Origin: Elmis aenea
Taxonomy: Eukaryota; Arthropoda; Insecta; Coleoptera; Elmidae
Direction of reading: 5' to 3'
Length of the DNA stretch: 64,000 bases
NCBI GenBank assembly: GCA_947652605.1
Contig: OX393579.1
Span: forward strand, 2,480,001-2,544,000
In this document: one piece after another, positions 34,432-47,437 of the stretch
Layout of the letters: every line of letters starts with the position of its first letter
How positions within the stretch are numbered: the stretch's first letter is position 1
Translations under genes and position numbers: made by a program
The notes under the pieces: model-generated
The model's database searches: none
Told to the model about the DNA's origin: nothing
Seen by the model: only the letters and a program-made list of their open reading frames with translations

Positions 34432-35760
34432 CTGTAACAACAATACTTTATTAATACCAATTAAAATTAAGTGTACTTGATTTTATTAAAAAAAATGTAT
34501 CGCATTAATAGATCGGGAGATAATTTGTAACAATTACCAAGGGATTAATTTACTTATTTCCACCTACAAAGAGCACTCGAAAATAAACAACGAGAGACTT
34601 TAAGGATTTAGAGAAGGAAGATCGTCTGCTGACAACACCTTCTCAACATTCAAATATAAAAGCTACTATAATGATGATAGCCCAGTAACGGATTTGATCT
34701 TTCTTTTCAGAACATTTAATAGATTAATTAATACATTTCTTCTTCTCATCGTCAGTACGGTATAGCAAACATATTTAATATATGCGATAAAGTATACAAG
34801 AGCTCTGCGATCAACAATTCCTCAAAGAATAAAAACTACAAGATTTTTTTAAACATCTATATTTTTTACACTAGTATTTCAAAATATCAATTATACAAAG
34901 CACACTGTACTTTCATTGTTACAACCTTTAAGTAAATACAACTATCAACAAAGTATAAATAATCTAAAACATACCAATCACAAAAAAAAAACGACGCAAC
35001 TGTTTAAAAATTGTAATATTAAAACCTAATTCAGATAACGTTAATATGTACTATACAATAAAAAAATATTAATTAGCCTTAACTATTCACCCGGTATGGG
35101 ATTCCATGCCTATCTGTCTTATTATTATTAAAGTGGGGAAATTCGTCAAGTGGTGTTTTTGTTTTTTAACGTACTGTGACTAATTTAGGTTTTATAAACA
35201 CAACACATTGTCGTCTTTTTGTTTTTAAATGAATCATGGTTAGTTTAGATTTTGTAAGTTGTCCAAAAGTGAGATTATTAACAAAGATGGCCATGTAATC
35301 CCATGCACACTGGAATACAAACGATATACATACATGCTCACAACAAATATATCTCAACAATTTGAAAGTTAGAACATTCAACTTTCATGCTCAACACTTA
35401 CTACATTTAACAAAACATTAAGTACCTAAACGTACATTAACTCAATTGTTTTTAAAACCAGTTGCTAATAAATACGAATAAAATTAGTTGGCGTTATTTA
35501 CTTAATACTGTATTGATTAATGTTTTCAACTTTTAAACACTTTTAACGTAATAAACTATGATTTAAAAACTGGAACTATATTTCTTTGATTATTAGCGGT
35601 AACTTATTAATTTATAACAAACTTATTTTATTGGTTGGATATATCACATACCGAAACGATTAGTGCTATCATGTAATAAAACTTAGGGGGACAATATCTA
35701 ATAAATTATCAAGGCCACGGTTAATGTTTATCACTATATTACAGTACTTTGGCAGTAAAT
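34432..35760. other. Non-coding stretch, includes CDC50 3' UTR
   Basis: The minus-strand 3' UTR of the CDC50 gene probably extends from 35760 to a poly(A) signal AATAAA at 35632-35627. The rest is AT-rich and holds no recognised gene or repeat. Confidence 0.45.
35627..35632 (-). other. Poly(A) signal of the CDC50 gene
   Basis: A minus-strand AATAAA lies 129 bases past the stop codon of the main CDC50 reading frame. Confidence 0.5.
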
Positions 35761-38682
35761 TTACTGAGGTGTCCATGGCGTTCTAGGATTCACGTTGATC
35801 ATCTCGCTTGTGCTGAAATATTATTTAAAAATATTACAATTATTGTCTAGAAACACATTACCATGATTAAAGTTTGTCCAAAACAAAGCGAAAATTTTGG
35901 AACAGTAACGATCAGCATGAGGCATTGATTTTTGTAACACATCTTCAATTGTTCTTAAACAATTTTCCAAAATTGTCGAAAGTAAATGTTAAAGGTGCGA
36001 TCGATCCACTGATTATATTTTTAACAACCGAGTATCTCCCAGTAAACATTTGAAGGGATATCAAAAACAAAAGCCAACATTCGATTGTTCACATTCAATA
36101 ATAAATAAAAACGGATGGAGGAAAACATGTTCCTAAACAATTTTCCGAAATTTTTTCACAAATGTATGTCGAAGGTGTGATCAATCCACTGATTATTAAA
36201 ACAACTGAGTATCTTCAAGAAAACATTTGAAGGGATATCAAAAACAAATGCCACCATTCGATTGTTCGCATTCAATAATAAATAAAAATGAATGGAGGAA
36301 AACATGTTACAAAGCCATGAACTAGCTTGGCCTAAAAAGCTGATCTAATAAAAAATGAAAAATAATTTTGCTTAGCGCAATCCTATAAACAAAAGAAATA
36401 TGAAAGAAAATATGAAACTAGACTACAGTATTTTTTATTTATAATCTATAAACAGCTTTTAATTGTCTGAAATTTTAAAATAATTTTAAATTAGTTTACA
36501 ATTTTGCGCTATTCAACTACTGAAATCCCCGCATGTTCAAGTCGTTTTGGACAAATCATATTTTACTCGAAACCTGTCAAACAAAAGTATTACCTCTTTC
36601 CACACTTAATATGAATGAACAATAAGGCGATTCCTAATAATAAACATACACAGCCAACTACTATGTAAGCTATTCCTAGGAAAGGGTTTTTGCCGCCTAT
36701 CAGCGAAGTTGTGCTCAAAATCATCCGTTTCGATCCATCAAACGGAAGGACGTTATAAGCTAAAAAAATAAATTAGGTTCAGGTACAATCAACAACAAAT
36801 ATTTAAGGAAGTCTTCATGAATTAAAAAAGTATTATTTCACGACTCATTTTTTTTTTCAAGAATATAACTTTGCCCTTTGCCTTTGAAAGAAGCTAAAAA
36901 CTAAAAAAAGACTTCTAAACACAATGTGTTAGAGGTCTATCAAGATAAACGGAACCGCGAATCCGCAGTTTATCTTGAAAGACCTCTAGAACTTTCTAAA
37001 AACGTTATATTTCTATAGGTTATAATCCTATTGTTGAAATTGATAATGTTTTTAGTTAGGCGCAGTAATTAATGCTTTAGACAAGTTTTGGTTTCTGCGT
37101 CACAGTTCAACTTATCTTGAAAGACCTCTAACATTGAACAATGTGTTAACAAACTGAATATCTGACAATTTTTATCTTTTTATAATAAGCTTTTCTAATC
37201 ATACAAAACTTTATGGCACACTTTAAAAACAAAAGAAACAATTAACTTACAGTATTCCACATGTAAAATGTATTCTCCTCTAATCAACCCGTTCTTATAT
37301 ATGGGCGCTGTATGGTTTACTCTGCGATACAATTTTCTAAACGTCGGCAAAGCTGCAGTCCTCATCCACACGATCAAGTCTTCATTTTGAAAGCCGTTGT
37401 TGTCGGTATCGTTCACGTCCAATTCGTAAACGTGCTTCCTCCAAGCTTTAGGTTTTGCAAACCCTTTAAAACTGTTGGCCAGACCGTTCGGCGAATCGGG
37501 ATTTCTGAATTTTATATGTTTATCTGAGTCCCAAGCAATTCCAGTTTTTATTAAAGGCACAGGTTCCCTTTTACCGTTGATAATAAACGACAGCGAAAGC
37601 GAATCTGTAACAAATTTTAAAAATGTGTAATGCATTGGATTTTAATCTTTCAAACAAAATTATTTTTCAAGAACTATAAAACTAGATTGAAAAGAGAGCA
37701 ACAACAAAAAAGAGTTATATGAATTATTCTTACCGCTAAATAAGGAGTTCGCTATAGCTCCACACGGGGCAATTGGTTCATCCTTTCCTGTCGAATTGTT
37801 CCGTTCGTAAGCAAACGGCAAACAATCCGACGACGGTGTTTTATCAAGACGGCCCAGCAACTGATTATCATCTCTCGACTTCACATATCGCCGATGATTT
37901 TGGTAAAAATTACTCAAACCGTAATACATATAGACTTTACCCTGTCGGAAAAAAAACATCCTGAAAAACTGTTTGAACTCGCAAAATTTTCGACGTACCT
38001 GATAATCGGTGTCCAACTTGAACGGAATATTGCAGAAACAGTCAGCTTTTGGATCTTTAGCAATAACACTGGCGCAAGTGTGCGAAAGGTCCTTGTAACC
38101 GTTATTACTTCCAACGGACTGATTGCAGTTTGTGTAATCGATAACGAATTCCTTGACTTCGTCCGAAAAATATAACAGGCCTATTCCAACCGGTATAAAC
38201 GCTATTCCAATCACAAAGAACGTCGGCAAAACTGTACCCGCTGTTAGAATCGGCTGCCAAGCTGGTAAACGTTGCTGTTTAAATGCACTATCTGAAATCA
38301 TATCGTTGCCATTATAAAATTGCACTAAACACAAATGATCTTGAAAAGTAAACAATACTCATTGGGGAAATGGAACTAGTAAATGATAACGTACTACTGA
38401 TTTAGCGCAAGCAGAGAATACTCTTCGCTAATACTTCTTTAAACCACGTCAATATAAAAGACCATTTATTGAAATAATAACTGCATTGATTACTACCATA
38501 AAATGGCTGGATACTGAAGCAAATTAAAAATTGATTGAATGAATACCAGCTTATTAAATATAAGAAATCAATACAGGTAAATGGGCTTGGCAATATGAAG
38601 TAAATTATAATAATCTATACTAACCTGAAGGTTTTTTAGTTTTGACAACAACTTCTGCACTGTCCGGTGGCATAGTTTCCAT
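35761..38682 (-). CDS. CDC50: CDC50/TMEM30 family flippase beta-subunit
   Basis: Six coding exons: 38682-38625, 38291-37999, 37941-37734, 37604-37251, 36759-36594 and 35812-35761. All splice sites are GT-AG and every junction is in phase. The product is 376 residues from the first ATG (373 from a second in-frame ATG at 38673, which has A at -3). CDC50 proteins are about 360 residues and escort P4-ATPase lipid flippases from the ER, stabilising their catalytic cycle. Visible features: [11 protein letters not shown] before the first membrane span ([20 protein letters not shown]); a Cys-rich ectodomain ([15 protein letters not shown]); [33 protein letters not shown]; the [18 protein letters not shown] region; [41 protein letters not shown] leading into the second span. 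N-glycosylation sequons occur at CNQS, NNST and NHTA. The 57 bp second intron is very short. An alternative tail is possible (34.4 kb). Confidence 0.95.
35955..36308 (+). repeat. ~178 bp tandem duplication in CDC50 intron 5
   Basis: Two diverged copies share AACAATTTTCC, GATCGATCCACTGATTAT, AACATTTGAAGGGATATCAA, CATTCGATTGTTC and GGAGGAAAACATGTT. The copies lie fully inside the last intron (35813-36593). Confidence 0.85.
36928..37132. mobile_element. ~205 bp TIR element in CDC50 intron 4
   Basis: The ends TTAGAGGTCTATCAAGATAA and the reverse complement of TTATCTTGAAAGACCTCTAA face each other, with TA next to each GAGGTCT terminus. A further inverted copy of the end lies at about 36965-36987, so the left part is itself a hairpin. 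The element is non-coding and probably a MITE. Confidence 0.7.
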
Positions 38683-38804
38683 AGAACTGCCGGAGCACCC
38701 AAACACGTATAATTTCAATAAAGAATATTCAAATTTCACGCAAAGTTACTAATACACATTAGACTGTCAATTTGACAGTTGTCCCCGAAAAACTGACGTA
38801 CAAC

Positions 38805-38885
38805 TTGTCGGTAATACAGCGAGCCGTGTTTCGAACCGGTTTCGTTCTCGGATAAGCGCTCTACAGCGGACCAGATAAAGTGTCG
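38805..38885 (-). other. tRNA-derived relic upstream of the CDC50 gene
   Basis: The minus strand reads GTCCGCTGTAGAGCGCTTAT, CCGAGAACGAAACC, then GGTTCGAAACA. The arrangement of a D-arm-like GTAGAGCGC, an anticodon-arm-like stretch and a B box is that of a tRNA-derived SINE head. The tRNA arms do not pair fully. It lies about 130-200 bp upstream of the CDC50 start codon. Confidence 0.4.
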
Positions 38886-39779
38886 TCATGAAATTGCTCG
38901 ATTGGAAAATTACAAAAATTAAATTAATCGTCGCCTTTAAAATGTGTTTAATGTAATAACAACTTGGAATAAGGTATTGCGCACATAAATATCCATTTTT
39001 CGTTAAATTCATCGATTTCCTACCTTGACAAATCTAAATAAATATTAGCTACATATTAACAAATGACCGGATACTTAATAAAATATCAAAAAGTTACAAG
39101 AATCAGATTTTCTTGCCTGAAAAATAATATTTAAATAGTTCTTAGGAAAAACCTTTCAAAAAAATATTTTGTTTGTATCTATCTATATGGACATTAACCA
39201 TTACATTTTTTCTCAACAGGATTTTATATTTACGTCGGCAATAATTAGGTATATAAATTATTTCTAATCGAACATATTTACACAAGAATTAACTTATATA
39301 AAAAAAATAATCTACTGAACTACGTTAATGTAGTTTTATTATTACATTGCTTCATTGGGATAGATAACATTTAAATTTTATAGTCTTTGGTTTATTATTG
39401 AATTGAATTATACTGTTGTTTTTTTTTAAAACAAGAGAAATTTTTGTAAATTTATGATTTATAAAGTTTGTGGATGCAGAAGATTGAATAAAATAAGTTC
39501 GATGCTGACTATATCAATTTTACTTCGCGACTTTTTTGTATGGCAAACAATTAAAATCGATTTTTAATTTTTCATGAAGATTGGGAAAATTGCAAAGGCT
39601 ATTAGTCTTGGCTCTTTTTAGACCTAAAAATTTATTTTTAATTTTTCATGAAAAATGGGACAAGTGTTAAAGACTACGCTTGTAGCTATTGTGTATAACT
39701 CGATTAGTTTTAAAGATTACGCTATTAATTGTGAAAATAAATATATCAATCTCTATATTAATTAAACACTTCTACATAA
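38886..39779. other. AT-rich non-coding stretch
   Basis: A short near-duplicate (AATTTTTCATGAAGATTGGG / AATTTTTCATGAAAAATGGG) occurs near 39567 and 39639. I see no gene. Confidence 0.4.
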
Positions 39780-40045
39780 TAGGGCTCTCAGACACCGATA
39801 TATGCAGAGGATGTGGTGAAGAAGAAGAAACTCCACGTAATAATATGCCAGTGTGAAGGATTCACACCCTATCGGCTTACTTCTAGGGATGGAAAAAGCC
39901 AACAAAGAAGAGTCAAGAAAAACACTCTTAAAGAAAATACTGAAGTTTTTCAAAAACACAGGACTTCTTTAAGGGGCTATCACCAGAGGGTACAATAGAC
40001 CGATAGGTCAAAGTACAGAAACCCGAAAGGTTAGTCCATAGTTCT
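39780..40045 (+). pseudogene. 3' end of a non-LTR retrotransposon
   Basis: In successive frames the text reads DICRGCGEEEETPR, then IICQCEGFTPYRLT, then LGMEKANKEESRKTLLKKIL and FFKNTGLL with a TAA. The Cys-x2-Cys ... Cys-x-Cys pattern and the surrounding text match the extreme C-terminus of I/R1/jockey-like polyproteins. A 3' UTR-like GGGGCTATCACCAGAGGGT follows. There are at least two frameshifts, and everything upstream is missing (5' truncation). Confidence 0.65.
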
Positions 40046-43000
40046 CGATGTGTTGTACATTTCCCCTAATTTCAGGAAATTTAAAACCTATCAGAAATTT
40101 GTAAACACCGCTGGGTTTTTTTTCCAAATTAAAATGCACGGTTTTTCTGCTTCTGTATTTCATTGGAATTAATAATGAATATTTGTAGGCAAAAACATTT
40201 TTTTTAAATTTCTATTTTCATTCAGATCTCGTACTGTTAAAAGCCATTGTGCTTATGGAAGTGGTAGTTGTACTAGTTAAACGAACGTATGTGAAGGTTG
40301 ACAGTTGTGTGTTACAAATGCAGTGAGAGACTACCGTTTTGCATTCCCGTTTAAACGTGATTGTTAATTATATTTAGAGCGAAGCGGGCGCGACATCATC
40401 CTGTGACAACATCTGTAAACCGACGCGTGACAACTTCTACAGGTGATGACTGCACATACATTATCTCACCTAACAATTTAACGCAACTGATATATTAACC
40501 CTACTCTAGTATTTATATACGCAACGTGAAGTTAATTAATATTAATTTATGTTGGACAACTTTTTTTAAATAACAGCAATTTTTTTAAAGTAACCGTGAA
40601 GTAGCGGCGCGATTATTTTAAGAATTAAAAATTAGAAGCTCTAATTCAATCTTTAATCTTTTAAAATACGCATCAACTGTTTGTTTGTTGAAGAAAACAT
40701 TTATTTTTGATTAATTTTTTGTGTTAAGCTACTACTATACACATACAACTGGCATATTATTATTATTATTATTATAAGAGACACAACAGCTTATAAAAAT
40801 ATTAAAAAATAAACAAACCACTTATGCACATACTAGAGTATTTGGAAATTTGGTAAAATAGACAAAATCTTGATGTTATTAATGTTGGACGCCATTATTT
40901 TAATAATTACAATGCATTGATTCATTTTCTGTCATGTTCATGATGTAAAATGTAAAGACAGACGTTCATGGATGGTAAATATGATCTTTGTTTTTTGTAA
41001 TCACATAAACTGCAAGCTTAGTAATTTAAAAAACCCAACAAACTTCTTTAAGGAAATAATATTTATTACAATCTATTAAAAAAGAACAATTATCAAATCT
41101 TATGGGTGAAAATTATTTAACACTCCATAGTTTTCTACTTTTAAAGCAATTTAATTGAATTTATTTTGTTCTAACGCCTCATTAAAATTAACAACTACAT
41201 GTGTTACTATTTAATAGTTTACGTTTTTATTGAGTGTGAATGTCTTTGAAAAAAACAATTTTAAACTAGAACCGTTTCATTTACAAACCCGATTTAAAAA
41301 TAATTATATGGAATGAAAAAATGATGCAACTATTTCGAGAATTAAAACATTTTTTACTTTCCGGGTGATACAATAGTTGTCAAGACAGTATGGAGTATAT
41401 CTTTAGAGCAGGACTCTCCTGGGGGACAAGGATTTTACAACCAGAAGAGGACTATGTTAAAAGCAGATGAGCTCTGATACATATTTGCAAGTGCACTTGA
41501 ATAATCACTAATCTTATATTTGAGGAGAATCGTTTCTTGAAGAACATCTGACGAATCTGACGAAGAGACAAAAGTCTCAAAACTAGCATAGATTTTCTTC
41601 AAAAGTAAGATTAGTAATTATTAGATTGATATTTAAAATGAATAATTTAATAATTCAAGCATCTATTTCCAACAGTGTTCTGATAATACATAATAAGACT
41701 ACAATATTTATGTAGACTGTATTATAAGCAATGATTGCGATGAAAGTTAGAAATAATCTATTTTTATTCACTTAAGCCACCAATAAGGGTTATCTACAAA
41801 AATAAAAGTTATCAATAAAAAGTTAATTGCTTTAACGCATGTGTTAAATCTGTCACAATAATGTTTTTGTCACTGGTTAAAAACGCAGTAAAAATTATCT
41901 AAATTTGCGGAAATGATAAAAATACGATTACTTTGTTGCGAAAGATGGGATTGCATATTTATTTTCTTGGAAGACTTACATTAGCTCGAAAATTTACAAC
42001 AAAACCAAAATAAACGATTTGATTTTTAATAATTGTTACTTATTTACTAAAACGTTGCTAAAAATGAGTATACTTATTTGGATAAATCATTTTAAATACA
42101 GGGTCTGTATAAATTGATGCATAATTTTAATATGGTGTTGTTCTTTGCATAGGTAATTCTTACTAGAAAAATTTTGTACGGGGATTAATTTAAGCACAGA
42201 AGACGTTTTTGAAATATAGGAAGTTGACAAAACTCTAAAATTCTTATAGCAAGTGTCATTTTAGTTGCCAGTTCTGCAAAGAATTTAAATGACACTCCAC
42301 AGTACATCAATAGACAACAAACAAACAATTATTTATAAGAAGTAATGTACCACCATAGACTTGAGTTATTAGACATGTGCCAATTTAGTAATGCCAAAAA
42401 TTGATACTGCTCCATCAAATTTTGCAATAAAGGGCAATCAAAAATTAAGTTTACTTATATCTGCTGGTTTTTGAATTGCAGAACAACGGTTCTACAAAAC
42501 TGACAACCAGTTACAAACACAAATAAAGGTCTGGTCTGAGATAATGCACATTTGGTTTTCGTAAGACTTCTCTATGATTAGCTATTATTTGACCAACCTC
42601 TTTGTAAAACGTTTTTTAACTTACAATTATGCAAAGAACAAGACTACGTTAATATTGCCCAACAATTTAAACACACCCTGTATAATGAAATATTGTAACT
42701 TTATCACAGATTCTGAAGACGGCAATTGTAAAAAGCTTTATGAAGCATTTTATTATTATTATGTCTAATAACCAACTGTATATCCGCCTAGTAGTTCTAT
42801 TGCACTAAATTGATTTAAGTAGGTAATATTTTACTTAAGTGTTATAAATTTCTTATTAAAGATTAAATTATTATTTTAAGTGAACAATTGTTGTAAGTTA
42901 TTGCCATCATGTTTTATTTAACTGAAAGTAACTATAGACTAGTAAATAGTCATTATCTACCTTGCATCAACATTACAAAAGAGTAATTTGCTGCAAATAT

Positions 43001-45638
43001 GGTAATCAAAACTGTGAAAATTAATTTAGCCTCTAGCTTATCAATCCGAGTAAATCGCAAATAATTGTAATAAACAATATTAATGCCGATTAGAACATTC
43101 TTACAGCCGCTGATGTTTTATTCTTCCGTGTTAGTTTACATACAATTAATTTCACTGATACAACTTTCTCTACTTTCTTGTAGGCGCATCCCTTTGTATT
43201 CTGTGCGTGTTTTAAAATTAACTTATTCATTGTCATGGTAAAAAAATTATATGGGTTTAAAAAGTGTTGAAGGTTGCACTTTGAAATTGTGCACGAATTT
43301 CGTGGACAGATTCAAACGTTGTAGGGTCAGCTGGGGGGTTTCAAATATAATTATTTACGGAAACTACAAAATTGGGAAGAAAAATGTCTACTACAAAAAT
43401 TATGCCACAAGTTTTGTTAATATTTAAGCTCAAAACAGATAAAACATAACCCTCTGTTTATTCTATTGTATATTCTATACTAATAATATCGAAAAAAATA
43501 TTTTATTTGTTAAAGAAATGCACCCTTTGGCAACACTTTGCAATGTTAATATTTACTTTTCACAATCAGTCTTAAATAAAACACACACATCAACCTGACT
43601 GCTAGAGCCACATAATGGTGGAGATGTTGCCATATTGTCAACATTTTTTATATAAATAATACGTAACTTGTTTGCAGTTAAGTCTGATTATAATTACCAC
43701 ACCATTCATGGCTTATTGTCAATGTAACCATGCTGATATTTAAGCAAAAATGTTCCTAAAATATGCTGTGAAACTTGTACTCCTAATAAGTTATCATACA
43801 TAAACTTAACTTGGCATCACATCTTTTTTTCAACGCATCTTTTGTAGAAATGCTAGACTAGCTTTAAGACTCCATCTGTAGCAATGTTATTTACAATTAT
43901 TCTATTAGATTTTTATGAGAAGAGACAAGCGTCTTATAACTGCTACGAGACATGCTTCAAAAAGTAGATTAAACATATTTATGAAATAATTCAAGTATGT
44001 ATTAAGTCTGTGTTCGTTAGTTTAATGACATAGTATTTATTACCAAAAAATGTTGAGCTCTTTCTTAAAATGAAGTATAATCTTATATCTACAATGGTTG
44101 ATTTTTCGATATAGACATCCAAAACATAACGATTTGTTAAAGCATGTAATAAGCTTGATTCGCTATTTTTTATAGGCAAACTTGATATTTATTCACTGTG
44201 TTTAGGAAACCAGTTACTAAAATAAACATTACAACAATTTTTTGCTCGTTTTGGTATAATTTCTCGTGACTTCAAAAAATTACAATACAATCTACAATCA
44301 AATAACACAAGTGCAAAGTTTATTCAGAGTTGAAAAATTTAAAAAAACCAAAACAAAATTAGTTTATTGTTCGTTAGTTGCTAATCTGTGTTTCCTAGTC
44401 ACGTTGTAAGTTTTATATGGCATGTGTGATGTTATTGGCATAGTCCTAATCCAAAGTGCACGTCCGCAAATTTAGTGTAGATAGTTCTATTGTTTTGGAT
44501 CTAACAGCACATATTTCATAATATATAATAATAAATGTATGAGTACTTTAATGCTTCACGCGATTTTTACCTTGATCGTTTTGAGAAAGCCAATATTGAC
44601 ACTTTAAAATAAACACCACATAACAGTCTAGGAAATTACCATTTTTTAAACTCTATTAACCTTCCCATAACTTCCTATAACTTGACCGTGGATTTATTGA
44701 ATTCTATACAATTTTATTTAACGACTGTGCGTTACCTATCCGGTAAAAGTTTTTTTGATTAATGACCGCACTTCAATGAAAACCAATTTGGTTTAAGAGA
44801 GGCTATAGTTACATTTTTACGTTACTATAAATGAACCAATTAGAAATTAAATTATTAGTATACACAAAAATGTTGCCCAAGACAAGTTTCTTACATGGTT
44901 TAAACAAATTAAATGTATTTCCAAAATTTTCAATTACATTTAGTCAGTTTTGGAGAGCGTTAGCTATTTGACAACAAATTTCTCCTAGCAATGTTTGTAT
45001 TGATTAAAAAACTCAGTGTTAGGATAATCAATTTATCAAAAATTACAAAATTTTGGCCTAATTTGTTAATTGTTTGCAACGAAATCGAAAAGTATGTACT
45101 GAGGCGCTATCTTGCGAAAACAGAAATGCTTGCGATAATTTTTTAGCTCTTCTAGAATATTTTGTTTACAAGTCATAAACCACACATTCAACAATGACTA
45201 TTTTTTACGTAAACGATCCCTTTATGCTTCTTAGCATTGTTTATTACGTACTATTTCTGAAGGTTGAATAATTTTCTACCGACTGTTGTACAACAGTGTT
45301 TGGTTGACCACAAAACGCTACGTCTATTTATAAAAATAATGAAATAAGAGAGCTCCAAGTCCAATCATGGCCAATAATATTTGCCAACGTTTAAATTCCT
45401 TTAATAAAATACTTGTTTGAAGACAAATAGCAAAAAAAAATGTTAAAAACTAACACGCTAAACTTTCCTTCTTGAAAAAACTAAACGATCAAACTCTCAC
45501 TTGGCAATTCTGAGGGATTTATGCTCAAATGCTACAAATAAATTATACAGCTGGTGTAAATTCACTTTTGGGAAAAATGGGTAGACAAAAAAATTACATC
45601 CAATTGTGGACAATTGAAATTCGTTAGTAAATAGCATC
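40046..45638. other. Gene-poor AT-rich stretch
   Basis: No gene recognised. A short CTC GTA CTG-type open frame at 40227-40320 behind an acceptor (TTTTCATTCAG) is hydrophobic and unrecognised. A small GC-rich patch lies near 40378-40440. The remainder contains only short chance frames. Confidence 0.4.
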
Positions 45639-45790
45639 CAGTGGCGTAGTTAAGATTTTGTACCGCCCGGGGCGGTCCCCGAGTTTGCCGCACCTCTTAA
45701 TAAGGGTTGCCAACTCTTGATTTTTCCAAAAGCAAACAGAGATCGACACAAAAAATGGGGGGAAAGATAAAATGCGCCACAGGCGATTTT
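45639..45790. mobile_element. Fragment of a DNA transposon, GC-rich end
   Basis: The text CAGTGGCGTAGTTAAGATTT followed by TACCGCCCGGGGCGG is typical of the outer end of widespread non-autonomous DNA elements in animals. I could not locate the opposite end or a target-site duplication. Confidence 0.45.
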
Positions 45791-46436
45791 TTTTTTAGTT
45801 TTAGATGTTCAAACGTGTTTTAATGCACAGTTAGATAATGTCGAGTACTTTACCAACATCCTAAATTAAAGTTTACTGGCAGAACATTTTCAGATTTTCA
45901 TTTTTTAAATCAGATCGGCCCCACCCCACGATATTGTTTTTAATAAAGGTAAAAACTTTCACTAATAGTTTCCAGTTTGGTAAAGGAACACATACATAAT
46001 ATATTTAGCAAAATTACAACAAAGCAATAATATAAATATAAACATAAAACATATTTACAATTTAATAATGACGAACATTGTGTAAGTCCATTTACGGGTT
46101 AAAGGATTTCTCAAAAAAAATTATTTGCTTAATAAATTTGCATATATTTATTCTTAACAAATTCACATTGATCCTCGTAGAAATATTTAAAGCAATTTAT
46201 AAAACATTTCAATTAATGAAAGAACGAATTGCGCAATTTTATTTCCGTTTTATTTTGCTCATTAAGTAATTTATAAATAACAAAGAACATTATTATTACC
46301 GAAGCGTGGCGAATCCATTGTAGTCTTACATAAGTTCATAGTGGTAAACAAAGCACCTGAAAATTGCTGTTTTTTATTTATTGCCACAATCGGTGCTTTG
46401 ATCGAGTTGCCCGCGACAGGGCGCTATTCCATTGGG

Positions 46437-46510
46437 CAGCGTTTCCCAAATTGGGTTCCATGGAACCCTGGGGTTCCGAGAAGCGATAGAAGGGGTTAAG
46501 TCCAAAAATG
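46437..46510. mobile_element. hAT-type terminal sequence
   Basis: CAGCGTTTCCCAAATTGGGT followed by TCCATGGAACCCTGGGGTTC has the CAG(T/C)GTTTCCCAAA start of many hAT elements. No transposase frame and no matching 3' end were identified nearby. Confidence 0.55.
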
Positions 46511-47437
46511 GTTTAAAAAATAATAAACTTAATCACTGATACTGATACACAGCAAATCAATTTTGTTGCTTAAACTTTATCAAGAGTCAGTTAGCGTCAG
46601 GGACTAAGAACAGAAGTAAATTAATTGACCGAAATTTTAATGAGAAGCAAAACAGAAATGAAAACGAAATTATTATGTCTAAGATTGAAAACGAAATAAA
46701 TAATTTATTTTACCAATATTAAACGATTTAATCACTTTTTTATTTACAATTTATTCCTATGAACGTTTAGTGAATCATACATTGTAATTAATACTTTTGT
46801 TTTTATTAATTAATTAGGGCAGAATCAAATTTAATTTAAATGCGTCGTTTTTTAGTACAAAAATAAATTTTAAAGATTAAAATAATTTGAATAACAGTGC
46901 ATGCAGCTTATAATCCTTGGGATAAATCTGCCCTAAAAGGGATAATGAAGAAAGTCCTGCTAACGTTTCATTGATAGACTAATTAACCATGAAATATAAC
47001 CTTTATGAAATTGACGCTATAATTATTATGTGTGTGATAAAAACGTATTACGGACAATTATTGCAATGTCAATATAACAATTACTATACATTAAGTATAC
47101 TACTTAAAATGTTATTGTGTATAATTATTACTTTCGAAAAGCGTTTTTGCGTGATTTATTTGTAAAATTATCAATTATTCTTGTTCAAAGTTGTAAGTCA
47201 CGTCAAAATTTATTGTTTTAACATGTATTTTGCTTTTAGTGCTTCACTGAAAAAATTGTTACATGATTTTTTAAAGTACCTACTGTTCACGAAAATAATC
47301 ATTTTTGTACCTAGTTAACATGATTTCTAAATGTTAAAGCCGTGTTGTACTAATTGTTAAATGATAACGATTAAGTAACTTTTCGCTAGCTTGAAGTAGC
47401 ACGAGGATTTTTAAAATATGTATTATTAAGAACCCAA
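46511..47437. other. AT-rich non-coding stretch
   Basis: No exon or repeat recognised. Confidence 0.45.

Noticed and set aside
37312..38175. Several + strand ORFs over 37.3-38.2 kb
   Set aside because: They are antisense shadows of the CDC50 exons, which carry the recognisable protein on the minus strand.
40227..40322. Hydrophobic open frame after an acceptor (LVLLKAIVLMEVVVVLVKRT)
   Set aside because: No donor, family match or partner exon was found. It ends in TGA after about 33 codons and its composition could arise by chance.
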